From positions 4,068,001 to 4,132,000 of the forward strand of contig NZ_CP048106.1 of NCBI RefSeq assembly GCF_010092985.1: a stretch of 64,000 nt of DNA, in the 5' to 3' direction. The notes beneath the pieces are model-generated. The model did not search any database. It was not told the DNA's origin and worked only from the letters and a program-made list of their open reading frames with translations. The DNA is from Pontibacter pudoricolor (lineage in GTDB: Bacteria; Bacteroidota; Bacteroidia; Cytophagales; Hymenobacteraceae). The position numbers and the translations under genes were made by a program. Shown here in pieces: positions 1 through 8,484 of this stretch; position 1 is the first letter of the stretch; the number at the start of each line of letters is the position of its first letter.

Positions 1-1
1 A

Positions 2-1531
2 AGGCAAAGAGTAGAAAATACGTTTTCCGAAGAACTAGTTATAGGTTTATGTGCACCTATTGGTACCAACAGGCAGATAGTTATAGACGCAATAATCAAA
101 AGATTAAAAGAAGACTATAATTATGAATGTGAAATCATTAAACTAAGTGATTTTATATCACAATATAGCTCTAACTCGGTGAATATATTAGCGGGTAAGA
201 CTAAGTAATATTCAGAGCACCTATTCAAAATTGATGAAGGAGACGCTTTAAGAAGCCAATATTCTAAATCTATACTTGCTGAATTCGCAATACAAAAAAT
301 TCTTTTGCAAAGATATGATATTGCAAAAAAGGAGAAATCAAGTGGAGCGCAAATAACTCCGGAGGATTTTTCAGGAAGGCGCAAATGTTATATTATTGAT
401 TCAATAAAAAACAAAGAGGAGCTCTTGTTATTTAGAAGTGTCTATCGAGAGTTATTCTACTTTATAAGCGTTTTTTCCCCTTTACAAGAAAGGAAGGAGT
501 TTCTAAAGGATAGAGGTCTTTCCCAGCCAGAGGTAGATGAACTGATTTCTATAGATTCAGGAGGGAAGCTAAACCATGGACAAGAGGTTATTAATACCTT
601 CAAATTGGGGGATTTCTTTATCAGAATTGCTAATAAGGCGAGTCTAGATAAGGTCAAAAGAGGGGTTGATAGATACTTGCATTTGATTTTTGATACTAAA
701 ATCATTACTCCGACGCCGAACGAAACCGCCATGTATAAAGCAAAATCTGCTGCAGGAAATTCAGCATGTTTGTCTAGGCAAGTCGGGGCTTCTATTACAG
801 ATAGCAATGGTATACTACTTTCAATCGGCTGGAACGATGTGCCGAAGTTTGGAGGGGGCTTATATCAGACATTGGATGAAGAGTCAGATGATGCGATTGA
901 TTTTAGATGCATGAATAAAGGTGCAGATGGAATGTGTTTTAATGACGATGAAAAGAACATTCTTTCTAAGGCCTTAGTTGAGGAACTTGTTACTCAAGGT
1001 CTAATTGAAGAGTCCAAAAGAGAAGATTCATATGACATTATTCGTAAGTCAAATATCAAAGGACTTATAGAATACTCTAGATCAGTACATGCTGAAATGC
1101 ACGCAATAATTGTAGGTGCTCAATCTACTGGTAATAAAATGGTTGGTGGGAAACTGTTTTGCACAACCTATCCTTGTCATAATTGTGCGAGACATATTAT
1201 TGCTGCAGGTATAAAAGAAGTTTATTATATTGAGCCATATCAAAAGAGTTTATGTACAAAGCTACATGCTGATGACATTACTGAGGACGAAACGCAAGAG
1301 GCAAAGGTTCGTATATTGATGTTTGATGGGGTAGCACCCAATAGATACCTGAGGTTTTTCTCAATGAATGATAATCGTAAATCTGCAGACGGGAAAGGGA
1401 AAAAAATTAAAGATTTAACTACTGCTAAACCGAAGACGCAATTATCTTTGCAGGCAATTCCAACTTTAGAGGCTCAAGCTGTACATTCATTAAAAAGCTA
1501 TGGAATACAAGAACGTGAAGAAACAGTATAA
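2..1531 (+). pseudogene. Anti-phage dCTP/dCMP deaminase (AvcD-like), interrupted by an in-frame stop
   Basis: This reading frame runs through the left window edge, so the start codon is not visible. Its first part (2-205) encodes a degenerate P-loop kinase-like beginning with a GLCAPIGT segment. A TAA at 206-208 stops it. The same frame then continues without shift to 1531, and the residues directly after the stop (EHLFKIDEGDALR) look like the expected continuation of the family. The second part carries the zinc deaminase signature: HAE (residues 262-264 counted from the ATG at 305) and PCHNC (290-294). Known members join an N-terminal kinase-like domain to a deaminase domain and destroy dCTP/dCMP during phage infection. 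The nonsense codon suggests an inactivated gene, unless translation restarts (for example at 305) or reads through. The segment is AT-rich compared with everything after 2 kb, suggesting transfer. Family assignment is fairly certain; functional status is not. Confidence 0.82.
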
Positions 1532-1721
1532 AACTGGACAACAACTATCATTATTTGATAATGTTATTATTGAGTACGGAGCTTGCTCTTTTATAACCCC
1601 ATTTAAAGAAGCAGATGTTGTGCCGGATTATGAAGGAAAGGTTATCAACCTTTGTTCTTATGTTAAAGAAAAAAAGAAGAGTTATATAAGTGAAATTTTA
1701 GTCTCAGTGAAGGCATTCTAA
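1500..1721 (+). CDS. Small hypothetical protein overlapping the deaminase, with a clamp-binding-like motif
   Basis: A 73-residue ORF whose ATG lies 32 bases inside the end of the deaminase frame, so the two are probably translated from one mRNA. I do not recognise the family. Residues 15-19 read QLSLF, an exact match to the consensus pentapeptide (QL[SD]LF) by which many proteins bind the bacterial sliding clamp. The rest is a lysine-rich, mostly polar small protein with no membrane segment. A strong terminator follows 30 bases after the stop, so this is the last gene of the unit. A role with the deaminase is inferred from position only. Confidence 0.6.
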   Translation: MEYKNVKKQYKTGQQLSLFDNVIIEYGACSFITPFKEADVVPDYEGKVINLCSYVKEKKKSYISEILVSVKAF

Positions 1722-1746
1722 AAATAAGGAATAATCTATTTCGTTA

Positions 1747-1784
1747 AAACAGGGTCACTTTGAAGATAAGTGACCCTGTTTTTG
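1747..1784 (+). terminator. Intrinsic terminator of the deaminase unit
   Basis: A 12-bp perfect stem (1749-1760 with 1768-1779) with a 7-base loop, followed by a T run. It lies just after the small ORF. Confidence 0.85.
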
Positions 1785-1851
1785 TTTGCATGTATACAAC
1801 AGTGACTAAGGATATGGTTCACTGAGAATTTTTATGAAGACTTGTATGCAG

Positions 1852-1890
1852 ATAAAAAAAGCCACTTAGCAGTTTTACCTGTAAGTGGCT
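1852..1890 (-). terminator. Intrinsic terminator of tRNA-Arg
   Basis: A 9-bp stem (AGCCACTTA with TAAGTGGCT). Read on the minus strand it is followed by seven T residues, directly downstream of the tRNA. Confidence 0.75.
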
Positions 1891-1900
1891 GATTTTCAAG

Positions 1901-1974
1901 TGGTCGCGAAGGGAGTCGAACCCCTAACCTTCTGATTCGTAGTCAGATGCTCTATCCAGTTGAGCTACGTGACC
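1901..1974 (-). tRNA. tRNA-Arg (anticodon ACG)
   Basis: On the minus strand the sequence folds as a cloverleaf. The acceptor is GGTCACG/CGCGACC, the anticodon stem TCTGA/TCAGA holds the loop CTACGAA (anticodon ACG), and the T arm has loop TTCGACT. CCA is not encoded. One acceptor pair (A5 with C68) is mismatched. Its 3' end faces the AT-rich segment at 1-1790, the usual arrangement when an integrated element uses a tRNA gene as attachment site. The second att copy would lie outside the window. Confidence 0.93.
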
Positions 1975-2043
1975 ATTTTCCGTAATGGTGATGCAAAGTA
2001 ACGCCAATTTTTCTTACAACGCAACCCCTAAACACACATTTTT

Positions 2044-2763
2044 TTAATTTTTAGCGCTCGCGTTCTTCAACGCTTTCTTCAGGGCGCGGTCAAAAACAAA
2101 GTATAAACCACCTATCGAAATGATAATCAGCGCGATCATAAGCAATTTTCCGGTGGTGCCGCTGTCCGGGTCCTGCAGCAAAGAAATAATATCTTTTGCC
2201 TGTGTACCTATCCAGTAAAAGAAAATAGTGCGCGGAAGCATCCCAACTATACTTGCCAGGAAAAATTTCTTACGGTTTATCTGCAACAACGACAGCACAA
2301 AATTCATCAGGGCAAAAGGCAGTACCGGCGAAATACGGGTTAAAAAGATAAGCGGCCAGCTTTCAGCGCGCAGTTCCTGCATCAGGTTACGGGCATTCTC
2401 GAAACGGTTCAGAAAGCTCATCATCTTGCCATGGTCTATCAGCTTGGCCAAACTATAGCCTACCAGCGCCGCTACGCCATACGCCACCACCACGCCCGGA
2501 AAAGCCTGCCAGCCTAAATAGAAGCCGCTCACCAGCGCTACAAACGTAGTAGGAGTAAGTGCCAGGGCCATCGTTATCGATATCACCAGGAAGTACAAAA
2601 GCAGTTGCCAGATGGTAAGGTCCCGGAAAAGATCCTGGTACTGGTACAGGTAAACAGCCAGAGTAGAACTTACTGTAACGGGCACCACTACCAACAACAG
2701 CATCGATACAAACGTAGATGCATTTTCGCGTACAAGGTTTCTCAGCAGTGGTATCAGCTTCAT
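2044..2763 (-). CDS. TVP38/TMEM64 (DedA-like) membrane protein
   Basis: A 239-residue multi-spanning inner-membrane protein. Four to six hydrophobic segments are visible, including one near the N-terminus (about residues 18-38), one at 52-80 and one in the last third. The central stretch with G-F-Y-L-G-W and the later FLTRISPVLPF segment match the SNARE-associated/VTT domain shared by TVP38 and DedA proteins. Relatives are implicated in lipid transport between membrane leaflets, but substrates are mostly unknown. It stands alone, transcribed towards the tRNA gene and divergent from the gene at 2922. Confidence 0.83.
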   Translation of the reverse strand: MKLIPLLRNLVRENASTFVSMLLLVVVPVTVSSTLAVYLYQYQDLFRDLTIWQLLLYFLVISITMALALTPTTFVALVSGFYLGWQAFPGVVVAYGVAALVGYSLAKLIDHGKMMSFLNRFENARNLMQELRAESWPLIFLTRISPVLPFALMNFVLSLLQINRKKFFLASIVGMLPRTIFFYWIGTQAKDIISLLQDPDSGTTGKLLMIALIIISIGGLYFVFDRALKKALKNASAKN

Positions 2764-2921
2764 CAGCTTACGGGGTTTGGTAATGTTAGCATTAGACGAA
2801 TGACAAAGGAGAAAAGATTTTAGCTGACAACAAAGTATAACTATAGCTAAACAACTATAGGCGGGTGCTGTTTCTTATTTTTATTAACTTGCGAAGTATC
2901 GTTTATAACTAAACTATAGAT

Positions 2922-4061
2922 ATGAAATTCGGAACAAAAGCTATACACGCTGGTGTAGAACCAGACCCAACTACAGGCGCCATCATGACGCCAATTTACC
3001 AGACATCAACTTACGTGCAGCGCTCACCAGGCGACCATAAAGGCTACGAATACTCACGTACCCACAACCCAACCCGTACGCAGCTACAGAACGCACTGGC
3101 GGCCCTGGAGAACGGTAAACATGGCTTGTGCTTTGCTTCAGGTATGGCTGCCATTGATGCAGTTATAAAAATGCTGGCTCCCGGCGACGAGGTGATCTCA
3201 ACGAATGATTTGTACGGCGGTAGCTACCGTATTTTTACCAAGATCTTCCAGAACTATGGTATCAAGTTCCATTTTACCAATATGGCTGACCTGAGCAAGG
3301 TGGAAGCGCTGGTAAACGAGAATACCAAAATGATCTGGGTAGAAACACCAACTAACCCGCTGCTTAACATCATCGATATTAAAGGCTGCGCTGCCATCGC
3401 TAAAAAGCATAACCTACTGTTGGTAGCCGATAACACGTTTGCCACGCCATACCTGCAAACGCCACTGGATCTGGGTGCTGACATTGTGATGCACTCGCTT
3501 ACCAAGTACATGGGCGGCCACTCGGATGTGGTAATGGGTGCGCTTATAGTTAACAACGATGATTTGCATGAACGTTTAGCTTTTATCCAGAATGCGTGCG
3601 GCGGTACACCGGGCCCACAGGACTGCTTCCTGTTGCTGCGCGGTTTAAAAACGCTGCACCTGCGCATGGAGCGCCATTGCCAGAACGGTCGTAAGATTGC
3701 CGGGTACCTGCGTAACCACCCGAAAGTTGAGAAAGTATTCTGGCCGGGCTTTGAAGATCATAACAACCATAATGTGGCCAAAGAGCAGATGAATGACTTT
3801 GGTGGAATGATCTCGTTTGTGCTGAAAGGCGATAAAGTAGAAGATGCTACCCGTGTGCTGGAGAAACTGAAATTCTTTGCGTTGGCAGAATCATTAGGCG
3901 GTGTAGAGTCGCTGTGCGGACACCCGGCCACGATGACGCACGCCAGCATACCGCGCGAAGAGCGCATGAAAGCCGGTCTGAGCGACTCGCTGATCAGGCT
4001 AAGCGTGGGCGTAGAAGATGCCGAAGACCTGATCGCAGATTTAGAGCAGGCAATTGGATAA
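2922..4061 (+). CDS. Cystathionine gamma-synthase / gamma-lyase (PLP enzyme)
   Basis: A 379-residue Cys/Met-metabolism PLP-dependent enzyme of fold type I. The lysine that holds PLP is K195 in SLTKYMGGHSD. Upstream lie the substrate loop YEYSRTHNPTR and the cofactor-stacking SGMAAI segment; downstream are the conserved SLGGVESL and HPATMTH segments. Full length. Family members make cystathionine from activated homoserine plus cysteine, or cleave it to cysteine. Sequence alone cannot separate metB-type from lyase-type activity, so no symbol is given. Monocistronic, with its own terminator. Confidence 0.92.
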   Translation: MKFGTKAIHAGVEPDPTTGAIMTPIYQTSTYVQRSPGDHKGYEYSRTHNPTRTQLQNALAALENGKHGLCFASGMAAIDAVIKMLAPGDEVISTNDLYGGSYRIFTKIFQNYGIKFHFTNMADLSKVEALVNENTKMIWVETPTNPLLNIIDIKGCAAIAKKHNLLLVADNTFATPYLQTPLDLGADIVMHSLTKYMGGHSDVVMGALIVNNDDLHERLAFIQNACGGTPGPQDCFLLLRGLKTLHLRMERHCQNGRKIAGYLRNHPKVEKVFWPGFEDHNNHNVAKEQMNDFGGMISFVLKGDKVEDATRVLEKLKFFALAESLGGVESLCGHPATMTHASIPREERMKAGLSDSLIRLSVGVEDAEDLIADLEQAIG

Positions 4062-4118
4062 CTTTTATTGACAAAAGAGTTTTTTGACAAAGGACAAAAG
4101 GCTTGTTTATAGTTCGAA

Positions 4119-4152
4119 GAGCCGTCAGCTTTATAGTTGGCGGCTTTTTATT
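4119..4152 (+). terminator. Intrinsic terminator after the PLP enzyme
   Basis: An 8-bp stem (AGCCGTCA with TGGCGGCT) followed by a T run. The loop contains TATAGTT, part of the recurrent octamer. Confidence 0.75.
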
Positions 4153-4335
4153 TGTCTGAATCAGGATTTACAGGATAAATGGATTGACAAAATTGCTAGG
4201 ACCTGGCAGTGTGCGCAGCTTCTACTAGTGTCTAGGTTTATAGTTCTATAGTTGCTGTGATCCAACCGCCCCTAACCCTTCAGCGCTACGCTCGCTACCT
4301 TCGAAATCGCTTCCCGGTAGTCTAAGGCGGGGAGC
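4151..4335. repeat. Dispersed intergenic repeat blocks
   Basis: This spacer holds two repeat pieces. The first (about 4153-4230) begins GTCTGAATCAGG and includes a GACCTGGCA..GTGCGCAGCT block that recurs near 29650-29735. The second (4261-4330) recurs in inverted orientation at 25291-25360 with clear but imperfect similarity. No ORF with protein-like features is present. The rest of the gap to 4514 contains degenerate AACTCTCTAACTCC-type tracts. Confidence 0.7.
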
Positions 4336-4514
4336 TTTTACAGCTATTACTATAGTTTAGATCATAGTTTTTTGTGGTTACATAATTCTTCACACGCTAA
4401 CGGGAACTGTGCACTCTGCTAGGTCTGGACGTAACTATAGCTGCTGGAACTATAAACCTAAATTTCTTATCTTTCCTTAACTCTCTAACTCCTAAACTTC
4501 TAAACTCAAAAACT

Positions 4515-5018
4515 ATGAATATTCTTTTCAGGGAGCGGCAGCGGTTCAGGCAGGTGTGGCTCTGGGTAATTATACTGGGAGTGGCTGCTGTTTTCTGGGC
4601 TGGGTTTGTGTACCAGGTTCTGTTGGGTGGTGGGTTTGGCAACAGGCCGGCATCTGATGTGCAGTTAGCTATAATAACGGGTTTGGTAGGAGTGGGGCTG
4701 CCTTACTTCTTTTATAAAATGTCGCTTACTACGGAAGTGGTTCCTGGTAAACTGCGGGTGCGCTTCTGGCCATTCCACTTAAAACCGGTAATTATAAAGC
4801 TGCACGAACTACGCGATTATGAGAAAGTAACCTATAACCCGATCATGGAATATGGTGGTTGGGGCATCAGGTGGGGTTTTAAAGGTAAGGCTTACAACGT
4901 GTACGGCAACCAGGGCGTGAAACTATACTTCTACAATAAACAAAGCCTGCTAATTGGCTCTCAGAAACCCGGTGAGTTATTTGATGCCATAACTATAGCC
5001 AAACAGCAGAAGGTTTAA
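4515..5018 (+). CDS. Hypothetical protein with two N-terminal membrane segments
   Basis: A 167-residue protein. Hydrophobic segments at about residues 15-37 and 49-67 look transmembrane; the remainder (70-167) is a soluble, aromatic-rich domain containing the GGWGIRWGFKGKAY stretch. It resembles small Bacteroidota proteins annotated as a domain of unknown function (I think DUF6141, from memory). No catalytic motif is visible. Preceded by AT-rich tandem tracts and followed by a bidirectional terminator shared with the OmpA gene on the other strand. Confidence 0.7.
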   Translation: MNILFRERQRFRQVWLWVIILGVAAVFWAGFVYQVLLGGGFGNRPASDVQLAIITGLVGVGLPYFFYKMSLTTEVVPGKLRVRFWPFHLKPVIIKLHELRDYEKVTYNPIMEYGGWGIRWGFKGKAYNVYGNQGVKLYFYNKQSLLIGSQKPGELFDAITIAKQQKV

Positions 5019-5091
5019 TTGTTGAAGGCTTAATTGTTGATTTGCACAAAACCATATCAATCCCAAAAATCACATTACTCCCGGTTCAGAC

Positions 5092-5129
5092 AAAAAAAGG
5101 CTGCCAACTATAAAGCTGGCAGCCTTTGT
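5092..5129. terminator. Bidirectional terminator between 4515 gene and OmpA gene
   Basis: Perfect 8-bp stem GGCTGCCA/TGGCAGCC with a loop containing ACTATAA. A T run follows on the minus strand (seven T), so it mainly serves the OmpA gene. Confidence 0.82.
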
Positions 5130-5147
5130 AACTATAGTTCGCTTAGA

Positions 5148-5864
5148 CTACTTCTGAGCCTGAACGCCTAATACTTTGTATACTTCAGTCATATCCGGGA
5201 TCAGAACGATCTCAGTACGACGGTTTTTAGCTTTTGCAGCAGCAGTACGTCCTGTATCAGCTGGCTGGTAGTAAGCACGGCCTGCAGGCGTTACTCTGTC
5301 CGGAGAAAGACCTTTCTGAGTCAGAAGACGCGTGATTTCAGTTGCACGCAGTACGCTCAGATCCCAGTTGTCAGCAATTTTCTTAGTGCCTGGCAATACT
5401 TCCACGTCATCTGTATGGCCTTCTACCATTACACCAACTTCATTGTTCTTCTTCAGTACACTTACCAGTTGGTCAAGTGCTTTCTGGCCACCTGGGTTTA
5501 CTTTAGTGCTGCCTGTGTTAAACAACAGCTTATCAGACATAGAAACGTAAACTTTACCATCTCTAACTTCTACACTCAGGTCACCTTGGTTAAAGCCTTG
5601 CAATGCAGTATTTACTTCGTTTCTCAGGTTGTCAAGTGCTTTCTGCTGCTCGTTCATTTTGCGCTCCATCTCAGCAAGAGATTGCTCACGCTCTTTCAGA
5701 GAAGCAGTTAGCTCATCAACTTTTTGTTTCGAAGCAGCTTGTTCAGCTTCCAGAGCTTCTTTACTTGCTTTCAGGTCTTCGTATTTTTTAGAAGATACGC
5801 AAGATGCCAGCATTGTAGTGCAAAGCAATACAGAGAAAGACGCTTTTACAAAGTTAAATTTCAT
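5148..5864 (-). CDS. OmpA-family peptidoglycan-binding lipoprotein
   Basis: A 238-residue exported lipoprotein. The signal peptide ends in a LASC lipobox (Cys22). Residues about 28-90 form a charged coiled coil; residues about 105-230 form an OmpA/MotB domain with a VEGHTDDV segment, an NWDLSVLRA segment and a NRRTEIV segment that bind diaminopimelate in this family. It would anchor the outer membrane to peptidoglycan. The upstream spacer (5865-6195) contains no other recognisable gene. Confidence 0.92.
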   Translation of the reverse strand: MKFNFVKASFSVLLCTTMLASCVSSKKYEDLKASKEALEAEQAASKQKVDELTASLKEREQSLAEMERKMNEQQKALDNLRNEVNTALQGFNQGDLSVEVRDGKVYVSMSDKLLFNTGSTKVNPGGQKALDQLVSVLKKNNEVGVMVEGHTDDVEVLPGTKKIADNWDLSVLRATEITRLLTQKGLSPDRVTPAGRAYYQPADTGRTAAAKAKNRRTEIVLIPDMTEVYKVLGVQAQK

Positions 5865-6195
5865 GTGTTTTAATTTGTTGTTAGTTTATAAATAGTAATC
5901 TGGTAATACATTTATGACTGCAAAGATGTAAAAAACAAGTGCTAAAGCCAAGCTAAATTAGATAAAGACTATATTTGATGCCCCTCAAACGCTGAACTAT
6001 AATACAATATTGTTAAAATTGAATATTTTATATAAAATACTGGGAATGAGGAGCAAAGGGTCCGACTTTTTTATCTTATAAGTTGATGCGGCACCTGAAA
6101 ACTTTTGCGCCAATTCAACTGATGGTTACTGCCTTCGTTTCTGATTCCCGTAAAAAAGGATAACTTTAACATCTGTACTTTCACCTAATTACATC

Positions 6196-7236
6196 ATGAA
6201 AAAACAACTATACTTTTTGTGCCTCTTTATGCTAATGGCTATAGTTAGCATGGCGCAAACCAAACCTGACTATTCTAAAATTACCCTGGTAATACATGGC
6301 GGCGCCGGAACTATAACCAAAGCCAACATGACACCTGAAAAAGAGAAAGCTTATAAAGAAGTGCTGAACCAGGCCCTGAAAACCGGCTATGCTATATTGG
6401 AGAAAGGCGGCTCGAGCCTGGATGCTGTTGAAGCCACCGTACGCGTAATGGAAGACTCACCGTTATTTAATGCGGGCAAAGGAGCCGTGTTTACCAACGA
6501 AGGCAAAAATGAGCTGGACGCGGCCATTATGGACGGAAAAACAGGCAAAGCAGGCGCTGTGGCGAGCCTAACTATAGTTCGCAACCCAATTACTGCTGCC
6601 CGTGCCGTAATGGAGCAATCAGAGCACGTAATGCTGATAGGGCAGGGCGCTGAGAAGTTTGCCAAAGAGAAAGGACTGGAGATTGTAGACCCGTCTTACT
6701 TCCGTACCGAAACCCGTTACCAGCAACTACAGAAACTGAAAGAAAAAGAAGGCGAGAAAACCAAGCTTGACCACGACAGCAGCGGCACTAGCAGCACCGA
6801 GAACATTTTTGTGGAAGGTGAGAAGTTCGGAACGGTTGGCGCTGTAGCCTTGGATGCCTATGGCAACCTGGCAGCAGCTACCTCAACAGGTGGCATGACC
6901 AACAAGCGCTACGGCCGCGTAGGCGATGTGCCGATTATTGGTGCCGGAACCTATGCCGATAACAACACCTGCGCCGTTTCGGCAACAGGCCACGGCGAGT
7001 ATTTTATACGCTCCGTTGTAGCCCATGATATTGCTGCTTTAATGGAATACAAAGGCTATAGTTTAAAGAAAGCTGCCGATGAAGTGGTGATGAAGAAACT
7101 GGTGAAACGTGGCGGCGAAGGTGGAGTAATAGCCGTTGATAGAAATGGAAACGTTGCCATGCCTTTTAACTCTGCGGGTATGTACCGTGGCTACATTAAA
7201 AAAGGTAAATCCGAAGTGGCCATTTACAAAGAGTAG
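6196..7236 (+). CDS. iaaA: Isoaspartyl peptidase / plant-type L-asparaginase (Ntn hydrolase)
   Basis: A 346-residue precursor with an N-terminal signal peptide (cleavage near SMAQ, residue 21), so the enzyme is exported. The mature part starts with the family hallmark VIHGGAGT. The precursor would self-cleave before Thr213 in FGTVGAVALD, making the catalytic N-terminal threonine of the beta subunit. It hydrolyses isoaspartyl dipeptides and/or asparagine. The segment before the cleavage site (about 185-205) is a typical flexible, charged linker. Full length, single gene. Confidence 0.93.
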   Translation: MKKQLYFLCLFMLMAIVSMAQTKPDYSKITLVIHGGAGTITKANMTPEKEKAYKEVLNQALKTGYAILEKGGSSLDAVEATVRVMEDSPLFNAGKGAVFTNEGKNELDAAIMDGKTGKAGAVASLTIVRNPITAARAVMEQSEHVMLIGQGAEKFAKEKGLEIVDPSYFRTETRYQQLQKLKEKEGEKTKLDHDSSGTSSTENIFVEGEKFGTVGAVALDAYGNLAAATSTGGMTNKRYGRVGDVPIIGAGTYADNNTCAVSATGHGEYFIRSVVAHDIAALMEYKGYSLKKAADEVVMKKLVKRGGEGGVIAVDRNGNVAMPFNSAGMYRGYIKKGKSEVAIYKE

Positions 7237-7395
7237 TGCCTGATTTTGCTTAAGAAATTTTAGTTTTTGAAGTAGAAAATGATCCATTGTTAGTGTTATC
7301 ACCAACAATCCTGCTATCCGTAGGTCTTGCTGGTGAAAACACGCAGCAAGGGCGAAACCAACGGCAGATAAAATAATAATTAACTATAGTTGACA

Positions 7396-7435
7396 CAAAA
7401 AAGAGCGGGCTATACTTGTACCAAGTATAGCCCGC
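7396..7435 (-). terminator. Intrinsic terminator of the STAS-like gene
   Basis: A 13-bp perfect stem (7405-7417 with 7423-7435), loop of five, followed by TCTTTTTTG on the minus strand. Confidence 0.85.
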
Positions 7436-7458
7436 AGCTTTTAGGTATAATTCAACTT

Positions 7459-7836
7459 TTATTCTTCAGGAGTTTGTATCCAGTCCAGGGCCTGCTGGCG
7501 TTGCTCTAAGGTAAAGTGTTTTACGGTGGCAGATGTAAAAGGAGATGCTGCCACAATCAGCCAGTCGAGCCATTTCTGTTCGCCAACAAGGGCGGCCTTG
7601 CTAAAATCTGAAGCATGCCTGAAATCAAACTTAAGGTCTTCCCACAAAGCTTTCAAGGTAAAATCTTCTACTTCCTGCATTTCGGCATACACGTTTATTT
7701 TGCCATACATCTTTATCTTTTCTTCCAGTATAGGCAGCATAATATCGTAATCGTTTTTGTCTACGTGGCCCGATATCCGGAAAGCTACCAGGTCACCTTT
7801 TGATTCTTCTAACAATTCTAACATGGATGTTGACAT
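7459..7836 (-). CDS. SpoIIAA-like / STAS-fold protein
   Basis: A 125-residue soluble protein resembling the SpoIIAA-like (DUF3478) family. It has a beta-alpha pattern with GHVDKNDYDIMLPIL near the start, a central INVYAEM strand, a WEDLKFDFRH helix and a terminal TLEQRQQALDWI helix. Homologues are small cytoplasmic proteins related to anti-sigma antagonist folds, but the phosphorylatable serine of true antagonists is not evident and the role is unknown. Own terminator. Confidence 0.82.
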   Translation of the reverse strand: MSTSMLELLEESKGDLVAFRISGHVDKNDYDIMLPILEEKIKMYGKINVYAEMQEVEDFTLKALWEDLKFDFRHASDFSKAALVGEQKWLDWLIVAASPFTSATVKHFTLEQRQQALDWIQTPEE

Positions 7837-7917
7837 TCTTTAAGCTATTTACGCAACCGGCAGAGTACACGTTAATGAAATATTGATCATATGTAATACA
7901 GGTTTAACGCGCGTGAT

Positions 7918-8319
7918 TTATTTTAATTGCCCGAGTGTTTTCAGCAACACTTCGCCTGTGGGTTCTTCGCGGCCATCAGCAAAGCGGATCTTGTACACTT
8001 CGCCGCTCATCGATGATTTAGTAGCCAGAAACGCTATAAAGTCTTCTGCCGATTTGATTTTGTCTCCATGTTTTTCCCATTTTGCTCTCAGGTGCTCGGC
8101 CGCTTCCTGGCACGTGTGCTCGCTGCCGTTCCGGATAAAAGTAGCACCCTTCATGCCCCGGATACTTTCAATTAATTGGTCTATTTTTTGAGATTCAGAC
8201 AACGTGCCAGGCACCGAAGCAGAAGTAGTTATACCCGGTGTATTGCTTTGCTGTGCCATAGCCGGTTGTACTGCAACAAGGTAAAGTATAAATAAGGCAA
8301 TTGATGTTATCGTTTTCAT
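7918..8319 (-). CDS. Exported DUF5329-like protein
   Basis: A 133-residue protein with a signal peptide ending around AMAQ (residue 23). The mature part reads as the DUF5329 pattern: IDQLIESI, then TFIRNGSEHT, an EAAEHLRAKW helix and AEDFIAFLATKSSMSGEVY. Function is unknown; homologues occur as periplasmic small proteins in Proteobacteria and Bacteroidota. Divergent from the large exported protein at 8485. Confidence 0.78.
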   Translation of the reverse strand: MKTITSIALFILYLVAVQPAMAQQSNTPGITTSASVPGTLSESQKIDQLIESIRGMKGATFIRNGSEHTCQEAAEHLRAKWEKHGDKIKSAEDFIAFLATKSSMSGEVYKIRFADGREEPTGEVLLKTLGQLK

Positions 8320-8484
8320 ACAATTTTATAGTTTGTTTTACAGCTTTGGTCTGTGATGCTTAAGAAATTATTCGCAATTTTAAAGCACTATAGTACAGGC
8401 GCCAGCGTTATGCTGACTAAGTTTTATGCCATGTGCTTATAGGGGTGTATACGCAAGACCCTGCTTACCGACAAGTACTGATAC

